64,000 nucleotides of DNA from Camelimonas lactis (GTDB lineage Bacteria; Pseudomonadota; Alphaproteobacteria; Rhizobiales; Beijerinckiaceae), in assembly GCF_004342915.1 (NCBI RefSeq), contig NZ_SLWL01000002.1:124001-188000 (forward strand), written 5' to 3'. A model generated the notes under the pieces. The model ran no database searches. It was not told the DNA's origin and saw only the letters and a program-made list of their open reading frames with translations. The number at the start of each line of letters is the position of its first letter. Positions within the stretch are counted from its first letter, which is position 1. The translations under genes were made by a program, and so were the position numbers. Shown piece after piece: positions 17,572 through 26,645 of this stretch.

Positions 17572-18336
17572 ATGCGCAAGATCATTGTCATCGGCATCGG
17601 CGCCGGCAACCCGGACCACATGACCGTGCAGGCCATCGCCGCGCTGAACCGGCTGGATCTGATCCTGATCCCGCGCAAGCCGGGGCAGAAGGACGATCTG
17701 GCCGAGGTCCGCCGCGACATCTGCCGGCGCTTCCTGACCAATCCGGAGACGCGGCAGATCGAGTTCGACCTGCCGGTGCGGGCGCAGCAGGACGACGCCT
17801 ACCGCCAGACCGTCGATGACTGGCACGACGCCATCGCCGGCGCGTACGCCGACCTGCTGGACAGGGAATGCGGCCCCGCCGGCACGGTGGGCCTGCTGGT
17901 CTGGGGCGACCCGTCGCTCTACGACAGCACCCTGCGCATTCTGGAGCGGCTGCGCGCCCTGCCGGAGGCGGCGCTGGCGATCGAGGTGATCCCCGGCGTC
18001 ACCAGCGTCCAGACCCTCGCGGCCAGCCACCGCATACCGCTCAACACCATCGGCGGCCCGGTGCTGCTCACCACCGGCCGCCGCTTGCGCCAGGGCGTTC
18101 CCGCCGATGCGGAGACCATCGTGGTGATGCTGGACGGCGCCTGCGCCTTCACCACCCTGCCGGCGGCGCACTACGACATCTGGTGGGGCGCCTATCTCGG
18201 CATGCCCGACGAAATCCTCATCAACGGGCCGCTGGCCGAGGTGAGCGAGCGCATTGTGCGCACGCGCGCCGGGGCCCGCGCCCGCCACGGCTGGATCATG
18301 GACACCTACATGCTGCGCCGCCGCGCCAACGCGTGA
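17572..18336 (+). CDS. cobF: Precorrin-6A synthase (deacetylating)
   Basis: CobF (254 residues) methylates C1 and releases acetate, a step specific to the aerobic pathway. It has KIIVIGIGAGNPDHMTVQAI at the N terminus, IPRKPGQKDDLAEVRR, VWGDPSLYDSTLRILERL and VIPGVTSVQTLAASH. The start Met at 17572 lies eight bases after the cobB stop. Its ribosome site is weak, so coupling to cobB is likely. Confidence 0.95.
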   Translation: MRKIIVIGIGAGNPDHMTVQAIAALNRLDLILIPRKPGQKDDLAEVRRDICRRFLTNPETRQIEFDLPVRAQQDDAYRQTVDDWHDAIAGAYADLLDRECGPAGTVGLLVWGDPSLYDSTLRILERLRALPEAALAIEVIPGVTSVQTLAASHRIPLNTIGGPVLLTTGRRLRQGVPADAETIVVMLDGACAFTTLPAAHYDIWWGAYLGMPDEILINGPLAEVSERIVRTRAGARARHGWIMDTYMLRRRANA

Positions 18337-18499
18337 CGGGCAGGCGGTTGACGGGGCGGGCCATTGCGCCAGCGCAGCCGGCCGCATGGTCCATTGCCGG
18401 GACTGGCCGCGCCTTCTGGCATGGCCGCTGGCGCGGCAGGCAGGGTCGCATCGCCTCCCCGACGGGATGAAGCACTGCATCAGCATATGGAGCCATGTC

Positions 18500-19303
18500 A
18501 TGGCAAGTAAAGGACAACATGGTGGAGCAGGAGCATCCGCAACCGATATGTCTGTCGTCATCCTGTATGGCCGCGCCGCCCTTGACCGGCAGCAGAATGT
18601 CGCCCAGATCGCCGCGCGGCTGAACGCGGCGGGCGAACGCACCTTTGTCCCGGCCTGGGAAGACCTCACGGGGCCATCGATTCCAGATGTTCTGGAAGAC
18701 CTGCTGAAGCGCGGCGTGCGCCAAGCCCTGGTGGTTCCCGTGGCGTTTCCGGCCGATCCGTCGCTTGGCGCATGGCTGGCTGGGGCATTGAACGCCTGGC
18801 GGCTGGAACATGCGGACGGCGACTTCGACCTGCGGATCGCCCCGCCGGTCGAGCAGTTTCTGGACGTGGCGGCGGCGGTGGAAGCGGCTGTGGCGGCGGC
18901 CCCGGAGCGGCTCCGGCCCGTCGCAGAGGTGAAGCCCGCCATGGGCAAGCCGGGCTGGACCGATGTGCCGGAGCACGCGCGCCAGGTGTTTTTCTGCCTG
19001 GGCGCCCGGTGCGCCCACCGCAGGGCGCTGCCGCTGTACCAGCACATGCGCAGGATCATGAAGAACATCCGCCCGCTCAACAGCGGCCCGCAGCGGGCCA
19101 TGTGCGTGCGCGCCAGCTGTCTTTATCCCTGCAACCAGGGGCCGCTGCTGATCGTCCAGCCCGATGGCGTCTGGTACGGCAGGCTCGATGAAACGGTGAT
19201 CGAACGCATCGTGCAGGAGCATCTGCTAGAGGGAAAGCCGGTGGCGGAGGCGATCGTTCACCGGCAGAAGACGCCGACAGACGATACGGGAAATATTCAA
19301 TAA
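18500..19303 (+). CDS. CbiX-like domain fused to a 2Fe-2S thioredoxin-like ferredoxin
   Basis: A 267-residue two-domain protein. Residues ~17-140 look like a CbiX/SirB chelatase fold (SVVILYGRAALDRQQNVAQI, VRQALVVPVAFPAD). However, the metal-binding His expected in the first-strand GHG motif is replaced by YGR, and no His appears in the second position either. Residues ~155-265 form a ferredoxin with Cys at 166, 171, 202, 207 and 211 (FFCLGARC, CVRASCLYPCNQG). The ATG at 18500 has GGAG seven bases ahead. It follows cobF by 163 bases. It may supply electrons to CobG or to corrinoid reduction. That is inference from position. Confidence 0.8.
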   Translation: MASKGQHGGAGASATDMSVVILYGRAALDRQQNVAQIAARLNAAGERTFVPAWEDLTGPSIPDVLEDLLKRGVRQALVVPVAFPADPSLGAWLAGALNAWRLEHADGDFDLRIAPPVEQFLDVAAAVEAAVAAAPERLRPVAEVKPAMGKPGWTDVPEHARQVFFCLGARCAHRRALPLYQHMRRIMKNIRPLNSGPQRAMCVRASCLYPCNQGPLLIVQPDGVWYGRLDETVIERIVQEHLLEGKPVAEAIVHRQKTPTDDTGNIQ

Positions 19304-19316
19304 TGTTCGATTTTTA

Positions 19317-20402
19317 TCAAATAGTTGATGAAAATTCCTGAAGCGCGCTATCAAGACGGTGGGTAGCTGTCTTGTCCGGCGGAAGGCCAATGCGGATGGC
19401 GTCACAGCCAACCCCGGAGATCGCCTCGAAGCGGCGGACCCACAGGCCGCGCCGCCCGAGTGCAACGAACAGATCGTGAGCGCGTGGATGACGCACGAGA
19501 CGGAACAGGCTGACGTCGCCGGTGGCGGCAAGGCCCGCCGCCGCCAGCCGCTGGTCAAGCCGGGCCGCCTCGGCCGTCAGCCGTCTGATCATGGCGTTCC
19601 GCCAGGCGTCGTCCTGAAGCGCCGCCAGGCCATATTCCACGGCCGGGCCGGATACCGCCCATGGGCCGAGAATGGCGTTGAGCCGCGCTGCCTGGGCGGG
19701 CGCGGCAATGGCGAAGCCGAGCCGCACGCCGGCAAGACCATAGAATTTGCCGAAGGAGCGCAGCACCACCAGGGCGCCGCCCAGGTCATCCCGCCCCACA
19801 TCGCCGGCAAGGCTTTCGGCCGCCGGGCAGGCGTCGATGAAAGCCTCGTCCACCACCAGCAGGCCGCCCTTGCGGGCCAGCGCCTCCGCCAGTCGCAGCA
19901 GCGCCGCGCGGCCCGTCACCCGCCCGTCCGGATTGTTGGGATTGACGACAACGGCGACGTCGGCGTCAGCCAGCGCCGCCAGATCATCGGGCGTGGCGGC
20001 CTGATGACAAATGACCTCATGACCCGCGACCCTTGCGGCGTCGGCGTGGCCAGCGTAGGTCGGCGCGAGGATCATGGTCCGCGCCGGCCGGGCAGAGGTT
20101 GGCCGCGCCAGCATCATGACCTGCGCCAGCAGGATCTGGGTTCCAGGCGCGGCGACCACCTCAGCGCCAGGCGCGACGCCCCAGGTTTCCGCCGCCACGG
20201 CGCACAGGCGGGCGTGGCGGGCCGGCTCCGGCAGCCGCGTCAGCAGCGCCGATGGCGTTGGCCGGCGGGTATGGGGATGGGGGTTGATCCCCGTCGACAG
20301 GTCGATCCACGGCGCCGGCGCATCGGGGAACAGCGCCGCCGCCTGCACAAGGGAGCCGCCATGGACGATCACGCCCGGATCCGGCGCGCCAGGCCCGCCC
20401 AT
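19317..20402 (-). CDS. cobC: Threonine-phosphate decarboxylase-like PLP aminotransferase
   Basis: CobC (361 residues; CobD in Salmonella naming) is a class I/II aminotransferase-fold enzyme that provides the aminopropanol arm of the lower loop. Visible are VHGGSLVQAAALFP, WIDLSTGINPHPH, NPNNPDGRVTGRAALL and the PLP lysine K219 in SFGKFYGLAGVRLGF. The start is uncertain: the Met at 20402 fits the family, but in-frame ATG/GTG codons reach back to 20465, opposite the cobD start. It converges on the ferredoxin fusion, with 13 bases between. Confidence 0.92.
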   Translation of the reverse strand: MGGPGAPDPGVIVHGGSLVQAAALFPDAPAPWIDLSTGINPHPHTRRPTPSALLTRLPEPARHARLCAVAAETWGVAPGAEVVAAPGTQILLAQVMMLARPTSARPARTMILAPTYAGHADAARVAGHEVICHQAATPDDLAALADADVAVVVNPNNPDGRVTGRAALLRLAEALARKGGLLVVDEAFIDACPAAESLAGDVGRDDLGGALVVLRSFGKFYGLAGVRLGFAIAAPAQAARLNAILGPWAVSGPAVEYGLAALQDDAWRNAMIRRLTAEAARLDQRLAAAGLAATGDVSLFRLVRHPRAHDLFVALGRRGLWVRRFEAISGVGCDAIRIGLPPDKTATHRLDSALQEFSSTI

Positions 20403-20463
20403 TGCTGAATTCGCGTCCACCAAACCCGCCACCGCCCGTAAACCCGCACCGCCTGAAGCCGTC

Positions 20464-21453
20464 ATGACCATTCTGCTCGCCTTCGCCGCCATGCTGATCG
20501 AACGCGCCGTCGGCTACCCGGACCGGGTATACACCACCATCGGCCACCCGGTGAGCTGGATTGGCCGTCTCATCGCATGTCTGGATGAAAAGCTGAACCG
20601 GCCGAACCATTCGACAGACGCCCGGCGGGCCCTTGGCGTATTGACCCTGCTTGTTCTCATCATCGTCTGTGGTGGCGTCGGCCTGGCCGTCCAGCAGGCC
20701 CTGCCGGGAGCGTTCGGCCTGATCGCCGGCGGGCTGGCTGTCGCCGTGCTGGCGAGCGCCCTGCTGGCGCAGCGCAGCCTCGCTGCCCATGTCGTCGCCG
20801 TGGCTGATGCGCTGGAGCGGGATGGCCTGACGGCGGGCCGCCGCGCGGTTTCGATGATCGTCGGCCGCGACCCGGATACGCTGGACGAGGCCGCTGTTTG
20901 CCGCGCCGCCATCGAGAGCCTGGCCGAAAACTTTTCCGATGGCGTCACCGCGCCGGCGTTCTGGCTGGCGGTCGCCGGCCTGCCCGGCTGCGCCGTCTAC
21001 AAGGCGGTGAACACCGCCGACAGCATGATCGGCCATCGCACGGCGCGGCACGAGGCGTTTGGCTGGGCCGCCGCCCGCTGCGACGATCTCATCAATCTGC
21101 CGGCCTCGCGGCTCACCGGGCTGGCGCTGCTGGCGGCCGCCGCCATGACGCCGGGAGCCGACGCCGGCGCCGCCTGGCGGGCGGTGCGACGCGACGCCGG
21201 CAAGCACCGCTCGCCCAACGCCGGCTGGCCGGAGGCGGCGATGGCCGGCGCGCTCGGCCTCGCCCTGGCCGGTCCCCGGGTTTATGGCGGCCAGATGGTC
21301 GATGACGCCGAAATGGGCGCTGGCGGACGGCGCGCGGCGACGCCGGCCGATATCCGCCGCGCCCTGCGGCTGTATCAGCTGGCCGACACGCTTCTGATCG
21401 CTACACTCGGCTGTTCTTTCCTGATTTTTCAGCTTCTTATCTGGATATATTGA
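20464..21453 (+). CDS. cobD: Adenosylcobinamide-phosphate synthase (CbiB/CobD)
   Basis: A 329-residue inner-membrane protein that attaches (R)-1-amino-2-propanol phosphate to adenosylcobyrate. It has [20 protein letters not shown], several hydrophobic helices ([16 protein letters not shown]), [20 protein letters not shown] and [14 protein letters not shown]. It runs divergently from cobC and convergently with cobQ, sharing 17 bases with the latter's 3' end. Confidence 0.95.
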   Translation: MTILLAFAAMLIERAVGYPDRVYTTIGHPVSWIGRLIACLDEKLNRPNHSTDARRALGVLTLLVLIIVCGGVGLAVQQALPGAFGLIAGGLAVAVLASALLAQRSLAAHVVAVADALERDGLTAGRRAVSMIVGRDPDTLDEAAVCRAAIESLAENFSDGVTAPAFWLAVAGLPGCAVYKAVNTADSMIGHRTARHEAFGWAAARCDDLINLPASRLTGLALLAAAAMTPGADAGAAWRAVRRDAGKHRSPNAGWPEAAMAGALGLALAGPRVYGGQMVDDAEMGAGGRRAATPADIRRALRLYQLADTLLIATLGCSFLIFQLLIWIY

Positions 21454-22906
21454 GAAGCCAGTCGATATCGAGATGGGCTTCCAGATGCGCCGCCAGCGCG
21501 TCCAGCGCCGCCTCGACGCCGGCTTCATAGGCGTGATCGACGCCATCGCCGCCGAGGCGGCGCAGCCAGGCGTCGCGCTGGGCGTCGCTGGCGAACAGGC
21601 CATGCACATAGCAGCCGCTGACCCGGCCGCTGGCGGAAACGGCGCCGTCAACGCGCCCATCGGCGAAGTGGGCGAACGGCCTGGCGAGGCCCGGCCCGGT
21701 GGTTACGCCCACATGCATCTCATAGCCCTGGAAGGCGGCGCCGTCGGCGCTGCGGCCTGAGGTTTCGCGCAAGGTCTTGTCGCCGGCAAGCACCGTGTCC
21801 ACATCGAGCAGGCCAAGCCCGGGAACGGTTCCTGCGGCGCCTTCCAGCCCCGCCGGATCGCTGATGCTGCGGCCAAGCATCTGGTAGCCGCCGCAAATGC
21901 CCAGCACATGGCCGCCGCGCCGCACATGGGCGGCGATGTCGATGTCGAGGCCGGCGGCGCGCAGGGCGGCCAGGGCCGGGATCGTCGCCTTCGAGCCGGG
22001 AAGGATCACCAGGTCAATGTCGCCAGGCAGCGCCTCGCCCGGGCGAACCTGGATCATCTCCACCTGCGGCTCGGCCTCCAGCGGGTCGAGGTCATCGAAA
22101 TTGGAGATATGCGGCAGCACCAGCGCCGCGATGCGGATGGGCGCGCCAGCTGTTTTTGCCGGTCGCCCGCCCTTTCCGGCAAGACCAAGGCCATCTTCCG
22201 CCGGCAGCCGGCCGGCCGCCTCCAGGTGCGGAACCAGGCCGACGGCGCGCCAGCCGGTGCGGGCCTCGATGATGGCCATGCCATCGGCGAACAGCGCCGG
22301 ATCACCGCGAAACCGGTTGATGATGAAGCCCGCGATCATCGCCGCGTCGGCCGGATCGATCACCGCCTGCGTGCCAACGATACTGGCTATCACCCCGCCC
22401 CGGTCGATATCGCCAATCAGCACCACCGGAACGTCGGCGGCGCGGGCGAAGCCCATGTTGGCGATGTCATGGCTGCGCAAATTGACCTCGGAGGCGCTGC
22501 CGGCGCCCTCCACCAGCACGATGTCGGCGTCCTGGCGCAGCCGGTTGAAGCTTTCCAGCACCGCCGGCATCAGGCCGGCCCTGACGCGCTGGTACCCGGC
22601 GGCGCTGGACGAGCCGGCGACGCGGCCCTGGACGATGATCTGGCTGCCATGGCCGCCCTGGGGCTTCAGCAGCACCGGATTCATATGCACCGTAGGCGCA
22701 AGGCGGGCGGCGCGCGCCTGCAGCGCCTGGGCGCGGCCGATTTCGCCGCCATCAACGGTGACGGCGGCGTTGTTCGACATGTTCTGCGGCTTGAACGGCG
22801 CCACCCGCAGGCCGCGGTTGACCAGGGCGCGGGCAAGCCCCGCGACCATCAGCGATTTGCCGACGTCGGAGCCGGTTCCCTGGAACATCAGCGATCTGGC
22901 GGGCAT
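21437..22906 (-). CDS. cobQ: Cobyric acid synthase
   Basis: CobQ (489 residues) amidates the b, d, e and g side chains of adenosylcobyrinate a,c-diamide. The N-terminal [21 protein letters not shown]-loop, [12 protein letters not shown] and [12 protein letters not shown] are followed by the C-terminal glutaminase-like domain with C338 in [10 protein letters not shown] and GCYVHGLF. The ATG at 22906 is preferred over a GTG 36 bases upstream because it gives the family N terminus. Confidence 0.96.
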   Translation of the reverse strand: MPARSLMFQGTGSDVGKSLMVAGLARALVNRGLRVAPFKPQNMSNNAAVTVDGGEIGRAQALQARAARLAPTVHMNPVLLKPQGGHGSQIIVQGRVAGSSSAAGYQRVRAGLMPAVLESFNRLRQDADIVLVEGAGSASEVNLRSHDIANMGFARAADVPVVLIGDIDRGGVIASIVGTQAVIDPADAAMIAGFIINRFRGDPALFADGMAIIEARTGWRAVGLVPHLEAAGRLPAEDGLGLAGKGGRPAKTAGAPIRIAALVLPHISNFDDLDPLEAEPQVEMIQVRPGEALPGDIDLVILPGSKATIPALAALRAAGLDIDIAAHVRRGGHVLGICGGYQMLGRSISDPAGLEGAAGTVPGLGLLDVDTVLAGDKTLRETSGRSADGAAFQGYEMHVGVTTGPGLARPFAHFADGRVDGAVSASGRVSGCYVHGLFASDAQRDAWLRRLGGDGVDHAYEAGVEAALDALAAHLEAHLDIDWLLNISR

Positions 22907-23116
22907 CTGGGGCTCTGATCTTTGAATGGACGCATTTCGCACGCGGTCACGCGCTTCCCGTCACGGGAACGGGCCGCTGCCCGCGAACATGCTCCGGTTG
23001 CAGACGCCTGACTACACGGATGGCCGGCGCGCATAAAGACCGCCGCACGGCCCGCGCCGGAAATGCCCGCATGGGCCGGCGCCGGTTTGGCAGGCGTCTG
23101 CGATCGCGCAACATTC

Positions 23117-23138
23117 TTGACATTTATATCATATGATA
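23117..23138 (+). promoter_or_regulatory. Promoter with 12-bp palindrome, candidate operator
   Basis: In an AT-rich island ahead of the DUF2236 gene, a consensus -35 TTGACA (23117-23122) is followed at once by the perfect palindrome TATCATATGATA (23127-23138), which would lie in the -35/-10 spacer. The end of the palindrome is 37 bases from the start codon. A TetR-family gene is the next gene downstream, so TetR repression here is a reasonable guess. Confidence 0.45.
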
Positions 23139-23175
23139 CATTTTCCAGGACATAAACATTCAGGAGGAGGCCCGC

Positions 23176-24507
23176 ATGGCTTTTGACGCAGACAGCCCGG
23201 CCGTCTGGGCGCGCGCGCGCCGCCAGGCGCAGCAAATTCCGGCCATCTATGGCCAGATCGACTTCGACGCCATGCCCGAGCGCTTCACCGGCGCGCAGGA
23301 AGGCGACAGCTCCCTGCGCTGCCCCTTCCGCGACCGGGGCGCCGCGCTGCTGGCCAATCGTGAGCGGGTGGCGATGATCGCCGGCTACACGATGACCGGC
23401 GACGGGGTGGCCGACGCCTATGCGGCGCTGATGCCCCAGCTCGGTTTTCGCGGCATGATCTCCCAGCTTGAAACCGCATGCCGCAAGGGGCTGGACGCCG
23501 TGCCCGACGCCACGCCCGAGCTCGTGGCCTTCATTCGCGACATGGAGCGCACGCCCGCCTGGGTGGACATGAAACTGGTCAACGAAGGCGCGCGGCTGGA
23601 GCGCAACGGCATGGCCAATCTGGCGCCTTACGTGATCCGCGGCGCCCTGCTCGCCACTTTCATGAACAAATATTCGGCGCTGCCCATGGCGCTGACCGGC
23701 GCGCTGACCGATTCCCTCGCCGCCAAGCGGGCTTTCGAGACGGCGACCTTCTTCACCCTCACGGTGATGCCGGGCGGGCTGGAGCGCCATGGCGAGGGTT
23801 TTCGCGCCGCCGCCATGGTCCGGCTAATGCACTCCATGGTGCGGTTCAACGTCATGCGCCGGCCTGGCGTCTGGAACGCGAAGGTGTTTGGCGTGCCGAT
23901 TCCCCAGGTGGACCAGATGCCGGCGGGCCTGATCAGCTCTTTCCTGCTGTCGTTCAGGGTGCTGCGCCAGGGGCGCAACCATTTCACCCAGGAAGAGCGG
24001 GCGCGCATCGAGCTCGCCCGCTACCGCTGCTTCCTGCTTGGCCTGCCGGAGGATCTGCTTGGCGAGACGCCGCAGCAGATCGTGGACCTGCTGCTGACCC
24101 GCCAGGCGACATTGCGGTCTGGCTTCGACGACAAAACCTGCGGCGCCCTGGTGCGCGGCGCCATGTCGGCGGAACTGTCGCAGGACAATACCCTGACCGG
24201 GCGCGTGCGGCGCGGCATGGAGCGCAGCTTTTCCAAGGCCTATCTGGTGCGCAACTTCCTCGATGGCGACGCCTCAAAAGCCGGGGCAATGGGCGTTTCC
24301 TATACGGGCCGCGATCGCCTCATCGCCCTGGCCACCGCCATGTTCATCGTCCCGCGCATGAAACTGTATGACGTCGCCATGCGCTTGCCTGGCCTGCGCG
24401 ACCTCGCCAACCGCCGCCTCGTCGGCAAGCTGGAACGGTTGCTGCACCGTTATGGTCACGCCGACTTCGCCTCGGACGGCGAGAATTACCGGCCGGCGCG
24501 GGCCTGA
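23176..24507 (+). CDS. DUF2236 (MpaB/latex-clearing-protein-like) oxygenase family protein
   Basis: A 443-residue protein of the DUF2236 family, which includes rubber oxygenase Lcp and fungal MpaB, haem b enzymes that cleave isoprenoid chains. The family signature is seen as MVRLMHSMVRFNVMRR, with the conserved His a likely haem ligand. Other supporting segments are DRGAALLANRERVAMIAG and FHRYRCFLLGLP-like text (ARYRCFLLGLP). No signal peptide is seen. A strong AGGAGGAGG precedes the ATG. Substrate unknown; the Lcp comparison is only to the fold. Confidence 0.82.
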   Translation: MAFDADSPAVWARARRQAQQIPAIYGQIDFDAMPERFTGAQEGDSSLRCPFRDRGAALLANRERVAMIAGYTMTGDGVADAYAALMPQLGFRGMISQLETACRKGLDAVPDATPELVAFIRDMERTPAWVDMKLVNEGARLERNGMANLAPYVIRGALLATFMNKYSALPMALTGALTDSLAAKRAFETATFFTLTVMPGGLERHGEGFRAAAMVRLMHSMVRFNVMRRPGVWNAKVFGVPIPQVDQMPAGLISSFLLSFRVLRQGRNHFTQEERARIELARYRCFLLGLPEDLLGETPQQIVDLLLTRQATLRSGFDDKTCGALVRGAMSAELSQDNTLTGRVRRGMERSFSKAYLVRNFLDGDASKAGAMGVSYTGRDRLIALATAMFIVPRMKLYDVAMRLPGLRDLANRRLVGKLERLLHRYGHADFASDGENYRPARA

Positions 24508-24670
24508 GCAGCGGGCGGCGTCTGCGGCGCCGACGCCGCCTTGCCCGATGAACGTGGCTCACGACAGAAGGAACGGGGGCGCCCCGGGCGGATTATCCGC
24601 GCCGGGCCGGCTCGCCGATCCGTGGAGCGCCGCCATTTGCGCCCCGGCCGGCGTCGTGCTCAATAAGGGC

Positions 24671-25378
24671 ATGGCCTCACCGTCCGTCCCACCTGGCAAC
24701 CCGGCTGCCCCCCGGCGCGACGCCCGCTCCGGCTACGCCAAGGGCGAAGAAACCCGGCGCGCCATTCTTACCGCCGCCCTGGCGGAGTTTGGCGAGCATG
24801 GCTTCGCCAACGCCACCACCCGGCGCATCACCCAAGCCGCCGGCGTCACTCTCCCGTCCCTGGCCTATTATTTTGGCAACAAGGAAGGCGTATATCTCGC
24901 CTGCGCCAACGAGATCGTTGACCGCTACGTGCGCCAGATGGCGTCCATATCGGTCGCCGGCCTCACGGAAGCGCTGGAGCGGGGCGACAGCGCCGCCTGC
25001 CGCGATTACCTCAAGCAGCTCTTGCGACATCTGATCCAGTTGCTCGCTGGCTCCGATGACGCGCTCACATGGACGACGTTCGTGGCGCGGGAGCTGCGCG
25101 AACAGGGACCCGCTTTCGCCATCCTGTACGAGCGCCTGTGGGAGCCTGGCGTGCGCCTGCTGGCGCGGCTGGCGGCCGGCGTACGCGGCGCCCGCACCGT
25201 GCGCGACGCCGACACCATTGACGCGCTGCTGCTGATCTCCAGCCTCGTCGCATTTTATACCGGGCGCGCGGTTTCCCTGCGCACCCTGGGCTGGGAGAAG
25301 ATCGGCGACCACGAACTGCAGGCGCTGTTCGCCGCCGCCGACCGGCTGGCCGATGGCGTCAGCGACCGGGCAGGCTGA
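24671..25378 (+). CDS. TetR/AcrR regulator, CecR (YbiH)-like
   Basis: A 235-residue repressor. The N-terminal HTH is ETRRAILTAALAEFGEHGFA with TTRRITQAAGVTLPSLAYYF and GNKEGVYLACANEI. The C-terminal ligand domain (LTWTTFVARELREQGPAF, FYTGRAVSLRTLGW) resembles the DUF1956 domain of CecR/CerR regulators. The ATG at 24671 has AAGG close by. It lies 163 bases downstream of the DUF2236 gene on the same strand and is its probable regulator. Confidence 0.85.
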   Translation: MASPSVPPGNPAAPRRDARSGYAKGEETRRAILTAALAEFGEHGFANATTRRITQAAGVTLPSLAYYFGNKEGVYLACANEIVDRYVRQMASISVAGLTEALERGDSAACRDYLKQLLRHLIQLLAGSDDALTWTTFVARELREQGPAFAILYERLWEPGVRLLARLAAGVRGARTVRDADTIDALLLISSLVAFYTGRAVSLRTLGWEKIGDHELQALFAAADRLADGVSDRAG

Positions 25379-25423
25379 ACCGCCGCGGCCCCAGGCCCTG
25401 GCGGCAAGCCAGGCGGCGCGGCC

Positions 25424-25837
25424 CTAACGCGGCCACAGCACCATTTGCGTGCACCGGAACAGCGCCAGGGTCTTGCCGCTGAGCTCGCTGCGCGCCACCG
25501 CGTCCCACACCTGCGTGGAGCGACCGCCATGGGCCAGGGTGGCGACACAGCTGACGTCGCCCTCCCGGGCGGTTCCGAGAAAGTTGGATTTCAGCTCGAT
25601 GGTGGTGAAGCTTTCCGCGCCCTCGGGCAGGGACAGCATGCAGCCATAGCCACTGGCGGAATCGACCAGAGCGATGATCGCGGCGGCGTGCAGAAAACCA
25701 TTGCCGGCAAGATGATGCGACTGGATGGTGAACCGCCCCTCCACCAGCCCCCGCTCCGCGCGATCCCAGCGCATGCCCAGATTCCACGGCAGGGTGCCCT
25801 CGTGCCGCGCGGCGATCATGGCAAGACCATCTGACAT
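25424..25837 (-). CDS. PaaI-family hotdog thioesterase
   Basis: A 137-residue single hotdog-fold protein. LAGNGFLHAAAIIALVDSAS matches the active-site helix of PaaI/YbgC-like acyl-CoA thioesterases, and the FTTIELKSNFLGTAREGDV strand follows. The ATG at 25837 is preceded by GGAGG. Acyl-CoA specificity is not readable. It is convergent with the TetR gene. Confidence 0.85.
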   Translation of the reverse strand: MSDGLAMIAARHEGTLPWNLGMRWDRAERGLVEGRFTIQSHHLAGNGFLHAAAIIALVDSASGYGCMLSLPEGAESFTTIELKSNFLGTAREGDVSCVATLAHGGRSTQVWDAVARSELSGKTLALFRCTQMVLWPR

Positions 25838-25916
25838 TGTTTCCTCCGGCGACTGGGCAGCCCTGGTTTTTGTGCTGGCGCATGGTTGACGGCGCGGCTG
25901 GCCGCCCACGTTTGGT

Positions 25917-26378
25917 TCAATCCCGCAAATCCAGCATCATGAACATGGAATTTGGATCGGCGACGTAATTGTTGAAAGGCCCGGTTTCCGCGAAGCCGTG
26001 GCGCAGATACATCTCGATCGCCGGCCGGAAATAGTCCCAGGAGCCGGTTTCCAGCCAAAGCTGGTGGACGCCGCCGGCCCTGGCGTCGGTGATGAGATGG
26101 CGCAGCATGGCGCCGCCCACGCCCCGGCGTCGCATGGCCTCGACCACATACATGGACTTCACCTCGGCGTGACGCGGCGCGAAGCGCTTCAGCGCGCCTA
26201 TGGCCAGCAACGCGCCCTGATCCCACGCGGACCAGAAGCGGATTTGCGGCGTCTGCAGCGCGGCGATTTCCAGCGCATGGGCGCTGCCGGGCGCGGTGTT
26301 GGCGTAAGCCGCTTCGAAATGGGCGCGCAACGCCTCTATCACGCGCGCATCATCGAAGACTCCCAAACGGAACATCAT
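25917..26378 (-). CDS. GNAT-family N-acetyltransferase
   Basis: A 153-residue GNAT protein. The acetyl-CoA site is KSMYVVEAMRRRGVGGAML, followed by LWLETGSWDYFRPAIEMYLR and the C-terminal HGFAETGPFNNYV typical of the small PhnO/ElaA-like branch. The tandem ATGs at 26378 and 26373 follow GGGAGG. Substrate unknown. Confidence 0.85.
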   Translation of the reverse strand: MMFRLGVFDDARVIEALRAHFEAAYANTAPGSAHALEIAALQTPQIRFWSAWDQGALLAIGALKRFAPRHAEVKSMYVVEAMRRRGVGGAMLRHLITDARAGGVHQLWLETGSWDYFRPAIEMYLRHGFAETGPFNNYVADPNSMFMMLDLRD

Positions 26379-26645
26379 CAGAACCTCCCCTCTGAACCTC
26401 CTTTGGGCAAAGCCTTGCAAGGATATCGGTCAAGGATGGCGCGGCAAGGATAAACCAATCGCCCGCGCGCCAGAAGGCTTGCCCGGCCTGGGCGCCGTGG
26501 CCGCGCCGCTCCCGCCGCCCCGCCCCGGCCCTGCCCGGAGACGGGACCCCGAAAATTCTGCATCGGATTTTTTCCGACCTTTTTGGGAAATTCCACGCGC
26601 GCCAGCTATGGTTACGTCTGCCCGCCCGCCCATATCAGGACCCGC

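Noticed and set aside
24515-24539. GCGGCGTC/GACGCCGC hairpin after the DUF2236 gene as a terminator
   Set aside because: No T-run follows, and such hairpins are frequent by chance at this GC content.
26550-26600. TCGGA-T6-TCCGA hairpin followed by TTTTT upstream of gltS
   Set aside because: The stem is only five pairs and lies in a divergent gap where neither strand needs a terminator.
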